Made by a program: the position numbers and the translations under genes. A stretch of DNA of 64,000 nt from Pseudomonas khorasanensis (GTDB taxonomy: Bacteria; Pseudomonadota; Gammaproteobacteria; Pseudomonadales; Pseudomonadaceae). Shown in pieces: positions 33,413-42,590 of this stretch (position 1 is its first letter; every line of letters starts with the position of its first letter). Below the pieces are notes generated by a model that was given only the letters and a program-made list of their open reading frames with translations, had not been told where the DNA came from and ran no database searches. The DNA is taken from positions 62,001 to 126,000 of the forward strand of contig NZ_JABWQP020000011.1 of the NCBI RefSeq assembly GCF_014268505.2, written 5' to 3'.

Positions 33413-36330
33413 CAGACGGCTCCTTTGCTGGCGACGGACTTGGGCAGCGACGCGGTCTTGTGACCTCGCACCGATTGGTGGGCGAGGGCGGTGAGGATCA
33501 GCAGCGTTGAACCGACCACTACGGCATACACGCCGACGTCGAAGAACAGCGCACTGGCGATATGGATATCGCCCAGCAGCGGCACGCTGATGTGCCAGGT
33601 GTGGGTGGTCAGGAACGGGTAACCCGCCACCATCGCGCCCAGGCCGGTGGCCGTGGCGAACAGCAGCCCGGTGCCCATCCAGCGCAATGGACGCAGGCTC
33701 ATCTGCGCCTCGACCCACTGGGTACCGGCAACCATGTATTGCAGGATGAAGGCCACCGACATCACCAGCCCGGCGACAAAACCCCCACCCGGTTGATTGT
33801 GCCCACGCATGAACAGATAGAACGACACCACCAGCGCGATAGGCAGCAGCAGGCGAACCAGCACCGCCGGGACCATCATGAAGCCGAGCGCGGTGTCGCT
33901 GGCCGAACGCGGGTTGACCAGATCGGTAACCACGTCGGGAGCGAGCAGGCGTTGCTGGGCCGGCAACTGCAGGCTTTCCTTCGGCGGGCGAAAACGGCGC
34001 AGCAGGGCAAACACGGTCAGGGCCACGGCGACCAGCACCGTAATTTCGCCCAGGGTGTCGAAACCACGGAAGTCCACCAGCATCACGTTGACCACATTGC
34101 TGCCGCCGCCCTCGGGCAAGGCGCGGCTGAGGTAGAACGAGGAAATGTGGTTCGGCGTCTGGCGGGTGAGCATGGCGTAGGACAGCAAGGCCATGCCGGC
34201 ACCCACGGCAATCGACAGCAGCAAGTCGCGTAGACGGCGAATGCGCGCCTTGCGCAGGCTGCTCGGCAGTGGCGAGACTTCTTCTATCCGACGCGGTAGC
34301 CAGCGCAGGCCGAGAAGGATCAATACGGTGGTCACCACTTCGACCGCCAGTTGCGTCAGCGCAAGGTCCGGCGCGGAGAACCAGACAAAGGTCACGCAGG
34401 TCATCAGGCCACAGACGCTGACCATGGTCAGCGCGGCGAGACGGTGATATTTGGCCTGCCATGCGGCGCCGAGCGCACAGGCTATCGCCAGCAGCCACAA
34501 GGTCACGAAGACGATGGATCCGGGGATTTTCGGCCGGTCGCCCCAGCTCAGGCTGCTGTGCAGCATCGGAATCAGGCCGGCAAGTACGGCGGCCGATACC
34601 ATCAGGAACAACTGCATCTGCAAGCGCTTGGTCCCGAGTCGCCGTTCGACGCGACGAGCCATGCGCATCATCATCACCAGACTTCGTTCAAACAGACGCT
34701 TGCCATTGAAGCGGCCCACCAGCGGGGGGTATTTGAAGCGGCCAAGTTTGAGCTGCTTGCGCAGCAGCAGATACAGGACGATGCCGCCGGACATGGCGAT
34801 GAGGCTCATGACCATCGGTGCGTTCAGGCCGTGCCATATGGCTAGGCTGTATTCCGGCAGCACACCGCCGACAACCGGTAATGCGGCTGCGGCGAGCAAT
34901 GGGCCGACGATCTGTGCCGGGAAAATCCCCACCAACAGGCAGGTGAAGACCAGCAACTCGACCGGTGCACGCATCCAGCGCGGCGGTTCGTGCGGCGTGT
35001 GCGGGAGATCCTTGGCAGGCGGGCCGAAGAACACATCGACGGTGAAGCGCAGCGAATAAGCGACACTGAACATGCCAGCGATGGTGGCCACGATCGGCAG
35101 ACTGGTTTCGACCCACGCCGTGGCGTTGATGAACACGGTTTCAGCGAAGAACATTTCTTTCGAGAGGAAACCATTGAGCAACGGAACGCCAGCCATCGAG
35201 GCGCTGGCGACCATCGCCAGCGTCGCTGTGAACGGGATCAGTTTGATCAGGCCGCTGAGCTTGCGGATGTCACGGGTGCCGCTTTCGTGGTCGATGATGC
35301 CGGCGGCCATGAACAGCGAGGCTTTGAACGTGGCGTGATTGAGAATGTGAAACACCGCCGCGACAGCGGCCAGTGGACTGTTGAGGCCCAACAGCAACGT
35401 GATCAGGCCGAGATGGCTGATGGTCGAGTAGGCCAGCAAACCTTTGAGATCGTTCTGGAACATCGCGCAATACGCGCCGAGCAACAACGTACAGGCGCCG
35501 GCACCGCTGACGATGTAGAACCATTCTTCACTGCCAGACAGCGAAGGCCACAGACGCGCAAGGAGGAAGACCCCGGCCTTGACCATGGTTGCCGAGTGCA
35601 GATACGCCGAGACGGGCGTCGGTGCCGCCATCGCATGGGGTAGCCAGAAGTGAAACGGGAATTGGGCGCTTTTGCTGAGTGCGCCGATCAGGATGAGAGG
35701 CAGCAGAACAGGGTAGAGGGCATGTGCGCGGATCAGATCGCCGGCGGCCAGGACCTTGTCCAGGTCATAGCTGCCGACAACATGGCCGAGGATCATGACC
35801 CCCGCCAGCAGGCATAACCCGCCGGCACCGGTGACCATAAGCGCCATATAGGCGCCACGCCGGGCGTCGGCGCGATGGTGCCAGTATCCGATCAGCAGGA
35901 ACGAGAAGAGGCTGGTCAGCTCCCAGAAAAATACGATTTGAATCAGATTGCCGGAGATTACCAACCCCAGCATGGCGCCCATGAACGCCAGAAAAAACGC
36001 GAAGAAACGCGGGACGGGATCGTCCGGGGACATGTAATAACGGGCATACAGGGACACGAGCGTACCGATGCCCAGGACCAGCATCGAGAACAACCAGGCA
36101 AAGCCGTCCATGCGCAGAATGAAGTTCAGGCCCAGACTGGGCAACCACATGAACTCTTCGCGGATCACGCCACCGTGGGCGATTTGCGGGTACAACATCG
36201 CGACCTGGACGGTGCCGATCAAAGCGACCAGGCCAGCAAGCAGTGATTCGGCATTGCGCGCATTGTGCGGCAGCATCGCTGCCAGACAGCTGCCAATGAA
36301 TGGCAGAAGCAGTAGAACTATCAGGGACAT
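33412..36330 (-). CDS. mnhA: Na+(K+)/H+ antiporter fused subunit A+B
   Basis: The 972-residue first subunit combines MnhA, a NuoL-like part of about 800 residues, with a C-terminal MnhB domain (about 820-945: LVRLLLPIALVVSFYLFMRGHNQPGGGFVAGLVMS). The NuoL-like part shows WELTSLFSFLLIGYW and KSAQFPFHFWLPHAMAAPTPVSAYLHSATMVKAG with conserved Lys, His and Glu residues. The A/B fusion is typical of the Pha-type (group 2) Mrp systems of proteobacteria. It heads the six-gene operon. The complex supports pH homeostasis and Na+/K+ tolerance. Confidence 0.93.
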   Translation of the reverse strand: MSLIVLLLLPFIGSCLAAMLPHNARNAESLLAGLVALIGTVQVAMLYPQIAHGGVIREEFMWLPSLGLNFILRMDGFAWLFSMLVLGIGTLVSLYARYYMSPDDPVPRFFAFFLAFMGAMLGLVISGNLIQIVFFWELTSLFSFLLIGYWHHRADARRGAYMALMVTGAGGLCLLAGVMILGHVVGSYDLDKVLAAGDLIRAHALYPVLLPLILIGALSKSAQFPFHFWLPHAMAAPTPVSAYLHSATMVKAGVFLLARLWPSLSGSEEWFYIVSGAGACTLLLGAYCAMFQNDLKGLLAYSTISHLGLITLLLGLNSPLAAVAAVFHILNHATFKASLFMAAGIIDHESGTRDIRKLSGLIKLIPFTATLAMVASASMAGVPLLNGFLSKEMFFAETVFINATAWVETSLPIVATIAGMFSVAYSLRFTVDVFFGPPAKDLPHTPHEPPRWMRAPVELLVFTCLLVGIFPAQIVGPLLAAAALPVVGGVLPEYSLAIWHGLNAPMVMSLIAMSGGIVLYLLLRKQLKLGRFKYPPLVGRFNGKRLFERSLVMMMRMARRVERRLGTKRLQMQLFLMVSAAVLAGLIPMLHSSLSWGDRPKIPGSIVFVTLWLLAIACALGAAWQAKYHRLAALTMVSVCGLMTCVTFVWFSAPDLALTQLAVEVVTTVLILLGLRWLPRRIEEVSPLPSSLRKARIRRLRDLLLSIAVGAGMALLSYAMLTRQTPNHISSFYLSRALPEGGGSNVVNVMLVDFRGFDTLGEITVLVAVALTVFALLRRFRPPKESLQLPAQQRLLAPDVVTDLVNPRSASDTALGFMMVPAVLVRLLLPIALVVSFYLFMRGHNQPGGGFVAGLVMSVAFILQYMVAGTQWVEAQMSLRPLRWMGTGLLFATATGLGAMVAGYPFLTTHTWHISVPLLGDIHIASALFFDVGVYAVVVGSTLLILTALAHQSVRGHKTASLPKSVASKGAV

Positions 36331-36478
36331 AGGCTTCTAATCTGCGGAAGTTTGTGAAGCATCATACGTGCCAGTTCCCCGATCACCAAATGCCAGGATG
36401 TCTCAGAATCCTACAAAGTAGACCGAAAATATGTGTTTGGCGCTGTTTCAGGGATGGATATGTTGCCGCAGATGGCCT

Positions 36479-36546
36479 CATCGCGAGCAGGCTCATTCCT
36501 GGAATTTGAAACGCTTGCGCCTGCAGGCGTGAGACTGCTCGTGACA
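36479..36546. repeat. Degenerate REP pair
   Basis: TCGCGAGCAGGCTCATTCCTGG, then GCGTGAGACTGCTCGTGA about 30 bases on, form an eroded inverted REP pair near the end of the transporter gene. Confidence 0.6.
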
Positions 36547-36576
36547 GCCGTTAATCGTGAATGCACATTTCTGAGT

Positions 36577-37512
36577 TTAACCCTGCGTCTCCCGCTCCAG
36601 CTCATCCTGCGTTTGAACAACCTTCCCCTTGGTCTTCAGTTCGCTGACAATTACCGCCGCGACAATCAACCCGGCGCCCACCAAGGCGATGGCCGGCAAC
36701 CGCTCCCCTGCAATCCGTCCGACAATGCCGGCCCACACGGGTTCACCGGCGTAGATCAGCGTTGCCCGAGTTGGCGAAACACTTTTTTGCGCCCAGTTCA
36801 TCGCCACCTGAATCGCCGCGCTCGCAGCTCCCAGGCCCAAAGCCGTTGCAAACAATAACCAGGAAAAGTCCGGTATCACTTCGCCGGTGGGCACCATCAG
36901 CAGAAACGACAACGCCGCTGTCACCGCCAGTTGCACCACCGTTACGCGTCGAACGTCCACCTGCCCGGCGAAGGTGCTGATCAGGATGATTTCGGCGGCA
37001 ATGGCGACGGCGCTTATCAGCGTGGCAATTTCACCGGGACTGAAGTTCAACGCGGCACCCGAGGGCCCCGACAACAGCATCAAACCGGTAAACGCCAGCA
37101 TGATGCCGATGCTTGGCATCAACCCGGGACGCCGGCCCAGCACCAGCCATTGCAGTAACGGCACGAACGGCACGTACAACGCCGTAATAAAGGCAGACTG
37201 ACTGCTCGGAATGCTTTGCAACCCGACGGTCTGCAAGCCGTAGCCGAGCATGATTGCCACGCCGATAAACGACCCAGCCTTGACCTCGAACAAGGTCAGA
37301 TCGCGCAGGCGACGCCAGGAGAACAGCGCAACAATGGCTGCCGCCGCCGCAAAGCGCAGCCCTACGAAAAACATTGGGCCGCTCACCGTCATCGCGTGCT
37401 GGACCAGCAGAAACGTGCCGCCCCAGATCATGGTGATCAGCACCAGCACGCACTCGGCTTTGCTGAAACGGGAGAAACGAAGGGGAGTGGGGGAGCTGTC
37501 TGGCGACGTCAT
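36577..37512 (-). CDS. EamA/DMT-family transporter
   Basis: This 311-residue drug/metabolite transporter has ten predicted membrane helices in two EamA repeats (about 20-145 and 160-290). Repeat signatures are TMIWGGTFLLVQHAM and FITALYVPFVPLLQW, with TLIYAGEPVWAGIVG in the second half. The start at ATG 37512 (MTSPDSSPTPLRFSRF) is preferred; the open frame upstream covers the palindromic spacer. It is divergent from an XRE-cupin regulator, a frequent pairing that suggests the exporter is its target. Substrate unknown. Confidence 0.9.
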   Translation of the reverse strand: MTSPDSSPTPLRFSRFSKAECVLVLITMIWGGTFLLVQHAMTVSGPMFFVGLRFAAAAAIVALFSWRRLRDLTLFEVKAGSFIGVAIMLGYGLQTVGLQSIPSSQSAFITALYVPFVPLLQWLVLGRRPGLMPSIGIMLAFTGLMLLSGPSGAALNFSPGEIATLISAVAIAAEIILISTFAGQVDVRRVTVVQLAVTAALSFLLMVPTGEVIPDFSWLLFATALGLGAASAAIQVAMNWAQKSVSPTRATLIYAGEPVWAGIVGRIAGERLPAIALVGAGLIVAAVIVSELKTKGKVVQTQDELERETQG

Positions 37513-37520
37513 GACCTTGC

Positions 37521-37602
37521 GCACTATAAAAAGGAGGCCGCACAATGCGGCGCAACGTTGCGCAGTATACTGCCCAACCCCACCGAGTGAGCAATATAGT
37601 GC
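37521..37602. promoter_or_regulatory. Nest of palindromes in a divergent promoter region
   Basis: Three adjoining dyads occupy 37537-37573: GCCGCA-CAA-TGCGGC (37537-37551), the 14-base perfect palindrome GCGCAACGTTGCGC (37550-37563) and the 12-base perfect palindrome GCAGTATACTGC (37562-37573). Outside them GCACTATA (37521-37528) and TATAGTGC (37595-37602) form a wide inverted repeat next to the two start codons. This suggests multiple binding sites for the XRE-cupin regulator controlling both genes. Confidence 0.55.
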
Positions 37603-38162
37603 ACAAAGATTCGACTCAGCGGGCATCCGTCCTGCAACACGTCAGCCTGAACGTGCGGCGCCTGCGCCACGCAGCCGACATGAGCCAAACCGCCCTGGCG
37701 GAAAAATCCGGAGTCAGTCGACGCATGCTGGTGGCGATCGAGGCGGGGGAAAAGAATGTCAGCCTGACCACGCTTGATCGTGTGGCCGAAGCCCTTGAAG
37801 TCGCCTTCAGCGATCTGATTCAGGCGCCCGAAGCCCGAGATCCGAGCCGGATCAACGAGGTCGCCTGGGCAGGCAAGATACCGGGCAGCAGAGCGGTGCT
37901 CCTGTCCAAAGCCACCGCGACTCGCGAGGTCGAGCAGTGGGAATGGTGCCTGCAACCGGGCGAAGTCTATCCGTCACAACCGGACGCCGATGGCTGGAGC
38001 GAGCAGATTTATGTGTTTGAGGGCTGTCTGACGCTGATGCTGGGCGATCAGCCGCAGCGCATCGGCAAGGGAGAGTTTTTTATGTTCGCCAGCAATCAGC
38101 CGCATTGCTACCGCAACGATGGCGATGTCGCGGCGCGGTTCGTGCGCAATGTGGTGATTTGA
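37599..38162 (+). CDS. XRE-family regulator with C-terminal cupin
   Basis: The 187-residue protein has an N-terminal HTH (about 10-70; NVRRLRHAADMSQTALAEKSGVSRRMLVAIEAGEKNVSLTTLDRVAEAL) and a cupin barrel (about 115-185; WSEQIYVFEGCLTLMLGDQP ... GEFFMFASNQPHCY). Such proteins repress nearby transport or catabolic genes and sense a small ligand in the cupin. I prefer GTG 37599 to ATG 37545, which would lie inside a palindrome. Its stop overlaps the next start (TGATG). Confidence 0.85.
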   Translation: MHKDSTQRASVLQHVSLNVRRLRHAADMSQTALAEKSGVSRRMLVAIEAGEKNVSLTTLDRVAEALEVAFSDLIQAPEARDPSRINEVAWAGKIPGSRAVLLSKATATREVEQWEWCLQPGEVYPSQPDADGWSEQIYVFEGCLTLMLGDQPQRIGKGEFFMFASNQPHCYRNDGDVAARFVRNVVI

Positions 38163-39565
38163 TGGAGCGCTACGCAGACATTCTCATTATCGGCGGCGGC
38201 CTCAGCGGTACGATGCTGGCGGTGCAATTGCTGCGCCTGCCTTTGCAACAGAGGATTTTAATCATTGAGCCGCGTGCCGAACTGGGGCGAGGCGAGGCTT
38301 ACAGCGCCACCGAATTGGGGCATACGCTCAATGGCAACGCGGCGAGGATGAGCGTTGACCCGGATAACCCTGATGATCTTACGCAATGGTTGACCACGTA
38401 TATCGCTGACGGCGGTTGGCCGGAGTCGGCTGATCAGGATGTCCCGATCAGTGAGCTGTTTGCGCCTCGTGGATTATTCGGTGTCTATGTTCAAGAGCGT
38501 CTTGCGCAGGCTCAGGTTGTCGGTGCGCGGCAGGGCTCGACCGTTGCTCACGTCCGTGCTGAGGTCACAGACTTGCAAATCAATGGCGGCGAGGTGCAGC
38601 TGACCCTGAGCGATGGCCAGCATTTGCGAGGCAGTCGCGCCGTACTTGCCACCGGCATGTTCCCCGCCGCCCGCACACCGCAGACGCACTCCAGCGGCCT
38701 CAACGCCGCCGCGCTCGATCCGTGGGATGTCGCCGCGATGCGCGATCTTGATCCGCAATCCACCGTGCTGATCATCGGTTCCGGTTTGACCATGGTCGAT
38801 GCTGTCGTGTCGCTGGAGCAGGCTGGCCATCGTGGGCCTATCGAGGTGTTTTCCCGGCACGGCTTGCTGCCACACGTTCGTCGTCAACCGCCGGCCTGGG
38901 TAGATTTTCTTGGCGAGGATTTCAGTATCAGCACACCCCGTCAGTTGTTGCGCGAAGTGCGTCGGCATTGCCGCGACGCCATCGCACAAGGCGTCGACTG
39001 GCAGGCGCCGCTGGATACGGTCCGGGGGCACATTGCTCGGTTGTGGAGTCAGGCGACGGACGTTCAGCGTCGACAATTCGTACGGCATGTGCGGCCGTGG
39101 TGGGAGAGTCATCACCATCGTTCGCCGCCCCTGAGTGCCGAGCTGATCGAGCGTCTGCATAGTGAAGAACGCTTACGTATTCATGCTGCCTCGTTCAAGG
39201 GGCTTGAATCAGATAATGGCGACGTTGTGACCATTCGCATCCGTCCGCGTGGGCAAATTGATACTTGCTTGATGAGCGGTGCGGCGTTGATCAACTCCAG
39301 CGGCATCGAGTACGACTGGCGGCGGGTCGCTCGACCGTTACCGCAGCAATTGCTGGCGCGGGGTTTGGTGCAGCCGGGTCCGTTGGCGTTAGGGATCGCA
39401 GCCGTTGAAGGTGCGGTGGTGGACGCCGAAGGGCGGGTGAGTGATCGGTTGTTTGCCATGGGCCCGCCGTTGCGCGGGATGTGGTGGGAAAGCACGGCGG
39501 TGTCGGATGTGGCAGCGCAGGCCAAGGCGTTGGCGGGGCGGTTGGTGAATAACCTGAGAGATTAA
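38162..39565 (+). CDS. FAD/NAD(P)-binding oxidoreductase (HpyO-like)
   Basis: This 467-residue flavoprotein begins with a dinucleotide-binding fold (ILIIGGGLSGTMLAVQLL, residues about 7-24) and has a second Rossmann-like motif VLIIGSGLTMVDAVVSLEQ (about 201-219). The central NGNAARMSVDPDNPDDLTQWL region is typical of the FAD-NAD(P)-binding family (Pfam NAD_binding_9) often found with siderophore or secondary-metabolite genes, but no such genes are here. ATG 38162 overlaps the regulator stop, so the two are co-translated. Reaction unknown. Confidence 0.85.
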   Translation: MERYADILIIGGGLSGTMLAVQLLRLPLQQRILIIEPRAELGRGEAYSATELGHTLNGNAARMSVDPDNPDDLTQWLTTYIADGGWPESADQDVPISELFAPRGLFGVYVQERLAQAQVVGARQGSTVAHVRAEVTDLQINGGEVQLTLSDGQHLRGSRAVLATGMFPAARTPQTHSSGLNAAALDPWDVAAMRDLDPQSTVLIIGSGLTMVDAVVSLEQAGHRGPIEVFSRHGLLPHVRRQPPAWVDFLGEDFSISTPRQLLREVRRHCRDAIAQGVDWQAPLDTVRGHIARLWSQATDVQRRQFVRHVRPWWESHHHRSPPLSAELIERLHSEERLRIHAASFKGLESDNGDVVTIRIRPRGQIDTCLMSGAALINSSGIEYDWRRVARPLPQQLLARGLVQPGPLALGIAAVEGAVVDAEGRVSDRLFAMGPPLRGMWWESTAVSDVAAQAKALAGRLVNNLRD

Positions 39566-39582
39566 TGTGTACTCTTGGGCCT

Positions 39583-39740
39583 CTTCGCGAGCAAGCTCGC
39601 TCCCACAGGGGATTGAGGTTATGGACACGATTTGCGCCACACCGCAGATACTGCAGGAGTGAGCCTGCTCGCGATAACGATCTATCAGTCACTTTTGATA
39701 TTGACTGAACCACCGCTATCGCGAGCAGGCTCACTCCTAC
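39583..39740. repeat. Cluster of three REP elements
   Basis: One REP (TTCGCGAGCAAGCTCGCTCC) is followed by an inverted pair of the GGAGTGAGCC variant (CAGGAGTGAGCCTGCTCGCGATA and TATCGCGAGCAGGCTCACTCCT) between convergent genes. Confidence 0.85.
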
Positions 39741-39765
39741 ATTTGTTATGTGGTAGTCGGAAGAG

Positions 39766-41139
39766 TTAAGCAACCACGCGATAGCACGGCACATACGCCG
39801 CGCCGCCCGGCAGTTTCATCCGGTGTTGGGCGACGAAGGCTTTCAGCAGTGCATCGAGCGGCTGCATGATCGCTGCGTCTCCACGGATCTGATACGGCCC
39901 GTGTTCTTCAATCAAGCGAATGCCTTTGTCCTTGACGTTGCCAGCGACGATGCCCGAGAACGCCCGGCGCAGGTTGGCCGCCAGTTCGTGCGGTGGCTGG
40001 TCGCGGTGCAACTTGAGGTTGGACATGTTTTCGTGCGTCGGATCGAACGGACGCTGGAAGCCCTCGTCGATCTTCAACAGCCAGTTGAAGTGGAACGCGT
40101 CATTGCGCTCGCGGCGGAATTGCTTCACCGCTTTCAGGCCTTGCGTCATTTGCCGGGCGACTTCGGCCGGATCGTCGATGATGATTTCGTAATGCTGTTT
40201 CGCCGCTTCGCCGAGTGTGGCGGTGACGAACGCGTCGAGCTGTTCCAGATACGGCGCGGCATGTTTCGGCCCCGTGAGAACCACCGGAAACGGCAGGCCT
40301 TCATTGTCGGGGTGCATGAGGATGCCGAGCAGATACAGGAACTCCTCAGCGGTACCGGCGCCGCCCGGGAAAATGATGATGCCATGGCCGACGCGGACGA
40401 AGGCTTCCAGACGTTTTTCGATGTCAGGCAGGATCACCAGCTCATTGACGATCGGATTCGGCGCTTCGGCGGCGATGATGCCCGGCTCGGTCAAGCCGAG
40501 GTAGCGGCCGCCTTGAATGCGTTGCTTGGCATGGGCAATGGTCGCGCCTTTCATCGGGCCCTTCATCACGCCGGGGCCGCAACCGGTGCAGATGTCTAGG
40601 CTGCGCAGGCCCAGTTCATGACCGACTTTCTTGGTGTATTTGTATTCCTCGGTGTTGATCGAATGACCGCCCCAGCACACGACGATTTTCGGCTCGACGC
40701 CCGGACGCAGGGTGCGCGCGTTGCGCAGCAGGTGGAACACGTAGTCGCTGATGCCCTGGGAGTTGCTCAGATCAATGCGTTGGCTGTCGAGCTCGTTTTC
40801 GGTGTAGACAATGTCGCGCAAGGCGCTGAACAGCATTTCACGGGTGCTGGCGATCATCTCGCCGTCGACGAAAGCGTCTGCCGGAGCGTTCAGCAACTCC
40901 AGACGCACGCCGCGGTCCTGCTGATGAATACGGATTTCGAAGTCCTTGTAGGCTTCGAGGATGGTCTTCGCATTGTCGACATGGGCGCCGGTGTTGAGGA
41001 TGGCCAGGGCGCACTGGCGGAAGAGGGTATAGGTGCTGCCGGAACCGGCTTCGCTCAGTTGCTGGACTTCACGCTGGGAAAGGGTTTCGAGGCTGCCTTT
41101 CGGGCTGACCGAGGCATTGATTACGTGTCGTTGGGTCAT
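39766..41139 (-). CDS. ppnN: Nucleotide 5'-monophosphate nucleosidase PpnN (LOG family)
   Basis: The 457-residue enzyme cleaves purine and pyrimidine nucleoside monophosphates to base and ribose 5-phosphate. The LOG signature PGGAGTAEE is at residues 258-266, with CTGCGPGVMKGPMKGA (184-199) before it. The N-terminal extension of about 140 residues and C-terminal extension fit PpnN (YgdH) rather than short cytokinin-activating LOG proteins. PpnN is allosterically stimulated by (p)ppGpp in E. coli. The gene is monocistronic and convergent with the flavoprotein gene. Confidence 0.93.
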   Translation of the reverse strand: MTQRHVINASVSPKGSLETLSQREVQQLSEAGSGSTYTLFRQCALAILNTGAHVDNAKTILEAYKDFEIRIHQQDRGVRLELLNAPADAFVDGEMIASTREMLFSALRDIVYTENELDSQRIDLSNSQGISDYVFHLLRNARTLRPGVEPKIVVCWGGHSINTEEYKYTKKVGHELGLRSLDICTGCGPGVMKGPMKGATIAHAKQRIQGGRYLGLTEPGIIAAEAPNPIVNELVILPDIEKRLEAFVRVGHGIIIFPGGAGTAEEFLYLLGILMHPDNEGLPFPVVLTGPKHAAPYLEQLDAFVTATLGEAAKQHYEIIIDDPAEVARQMTQGLKAVKQFRRERNDAFHFNWLLKIDEGFQRPFDPTHENMSNLKLHRDQPPHELAANLRRAFSGIVAGNVKDKGIRLIEEHGPYQIRGDAAIMQPLDALLKAFVAQHRMKLPGGAAYVPCYRVVA

Positions 41140-41361
41140 GCAATGATCCTTAAAACGATGTCATCCAGAATCGGCCGGATGGCATCCGAATAGTATGTAT
41201 CCATGAATGAAGATGGCACGATCTGCGCTATATCGCCATGTCCCCGTTGGACGCTGAAAAGATGAAAAGGAGCCCCAGCATAGCTAAAACCTGATGCGAT
41301 GCGATAATGCCCCGGCGAGTTTTTTCCGTTGCGCCTTTTGTCACTCAGGGAAGTCTTTTTG

Positions 41362-41889
41362 ATGTTCGAGATTCAGCCGATGGACCCCGCTACCTTTCGT
41401 CAGCAGACCCGACGCAGTACGGTCATCATTGCCGTCCTGTTTCTGGCGCTGGCCATGCTCTTCTCGTCCGTGGCCGTGGCACTGTTCGGTGAGCCTGATG
41501 GCGATAATCTTCGATTCAATGTCGGTGGTGTGTTTGCGGCGTTTCTGCTGACGGCAGCGCTGTTGCGCGGGCGTTTCTGGCATCAGACCTGGATGGCTCC
41601 GGCGGTGTACAGCTGGCGGCTCAAGCGCAGCCTGATGAGCATCACCAACGTGATGCACCAGGTGACGGCCGGGGTGCAGCGTAGCGATCCGACGGCGATG
41701 AAAGTACTGCGCTTTTATCACCTTGGGTTGCAGCAAATGCATGATCTGGACGGTAACTCCAGCGATCATGGGCAACTGCATCAAGAGCTGGACGAGCACA
41801 AGGCGCGCATGCAGGCTCTGGGCCTTGATGTAGATCAGAAATGCCTCGATCCGCAATGGCTCGAGGCTCTGAAACCGGCGGGACGTTAA
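41362..41889 (+). CDS. DUF3087 membrane protein
   Basis: This 175-residue protein has two N-terminal membrane helices (about 20-42 and 54-72). The cytoplasmic helical domain contains KVLRFYHLGLQQMHDLDGNSSDHGQLHQELDEH, the DUF3087 core. ATG 41362 (MFEIQPMDPATFRQQTRR) matches relatives; an upstream ATG at 41329 is in frame but less likely. No function is known. It overlaps the convergent DUF2784 gene by four bases. Confidence 0.85.
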   Translation: MFEIQPMDPATFRQQTRRSTVIIAVLFLALAMLFSSVAVALFGEPDGDNLRFNVGGVFAAFLLTAALLRGRFWHQTWMAPAVYSWRLKRSLMSITNVMHQVTAGVQRSDPTAMKVLRFYHLGLQQMHDLDGNSSDHGQLHQELDEHKARMQALGLDVDQKCLDPQWLEALKPAGR

Positions 41890-42272
41890 AACGGAATGCG
41901 CCTGGCGTGGCGCAGTTTCCACGAGCGAATCAGTCGCGCATACACCAGCACGTTAACCGCCAGTACCACGCTGCCGAGCGCCAATTGAATCTGCGGCGTC
42001 AGGCCTGCCGGATAGATGATCGGCCAGATGTAATGCTCGATGAAACCGCCGGCGTACTCAGTTTGCCCGGCTGCGTGACGCATCAGGTTTTCCCAATACG
42101 TCAGCGGGCAGGTCAGGTGCAACAATTCGACCGCCACGCCCCAGGCAGCCGCCGGCAAGTGCAGCCACATCAGGCGTGGCCACCTCAATACCAGCAGTCC
42201 GCCAAACAGCACGAACAGGATAAAGCACAAGTGAAACAGCACCAGCCCGTCGGCCGCGATTCGATACAGCAT
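41886..42272 (-). CDS. DUF2784 membrane protein
   Basis: The 128-residue integral membrane protein has about four helices. The family motifs are LFHLCFILFVLFGGLLVLRWPRLMWLHLPAAAWGVAVE and CPLTYWENLMRHAAG with a conserved Glu, then a FIEHYIWPIIYP stretch. No biochemical role is known. The ATG at 42272 gives the typical MLYRIAADGLVLFH start. Confidence 0.87.
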   Translation of the reverse strand: MLYRIAADGLVLFHLCFILFVLFGGLLVLRWPRLMWLHLPAAAWGVAVELLHLTCPLTYWENLMRHAAGQTEYAGGFIEHYIWPIIYPAGLTPQIQLALGSVVLAVNVLVYARLIRSWKLRHARRIPF

Positions 42273-42399
42273 GGTGTCTTCCTGGCTTGAAAATGAATGG
42301 CGCCATGTTACGCCTAGCGAAGCAAGGTCCGGTGCTAATGTTGGACGAAGAAAGCTGTTCTACGCTTCAAGGATGATGAGCTGGTTTGACGAGGTGAAC

Positions 42400-42546
42400 A
42401 TGGCAACCGAGCAAACGCGTCCGGACGAGAATGAACCGACAGAGGAAGAGATTGAGCAACAGAAGAGAAGAGAGGAGCAGACCTGGAAACACGATGACAG
42501 CCGCGAACTGTCGGACCGTGATCAGGAGCGACCGTTGAAGCCCTGA
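42400..42546 (+). CDS. Small acidic hydrophilic protein, 48 residues
   Basis: GAGGTG lies just before ATG 42400. The product is rich in Glu, Arg and Asp (ENEPTEEEIEQQKRREEQTW), probably a disordered or helical cytosolic protein. No family is recognised. It is followed within 13 bases by a strong terminator, which supports a real transcription unit. Confidence 0.6.
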   Translation: MATEQTRPDENEPTEEEIEQQKRREEQTWKHDDSRELSDRDQERPLKP

Positions 42547-42558
42547 GCAAGGCAAACG

Positions 42559-42584
42559 AAAAGCCCCGCGTGAACGGGGCTTTT
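42559..42584. terminator. Bidirectional terminator
   Basis: AAAAGCCCCG (42559-42568) and CGGGGCTTTT (42575-42584) form a perfect stem with a six-base loop between the small acidic protein gene and the convergent gene at 42591-42863. Confidence 0.9.
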
Positions 42585-42590
42585 CGCGTT

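Noticed and set aside
33413..34498. Long open frame upstream of antiporter subunit C
   Set aside because: Arg/Pro-rich translation, opposite or out of phase to the clearly conserved A/B subunit.
39583..39740. Repeat cluster considered as a CRISPR array
   Set aside because: Copies are alternately inverted REP elements with unequal spacing, not direct repeats with unique spacers; no cas genes.
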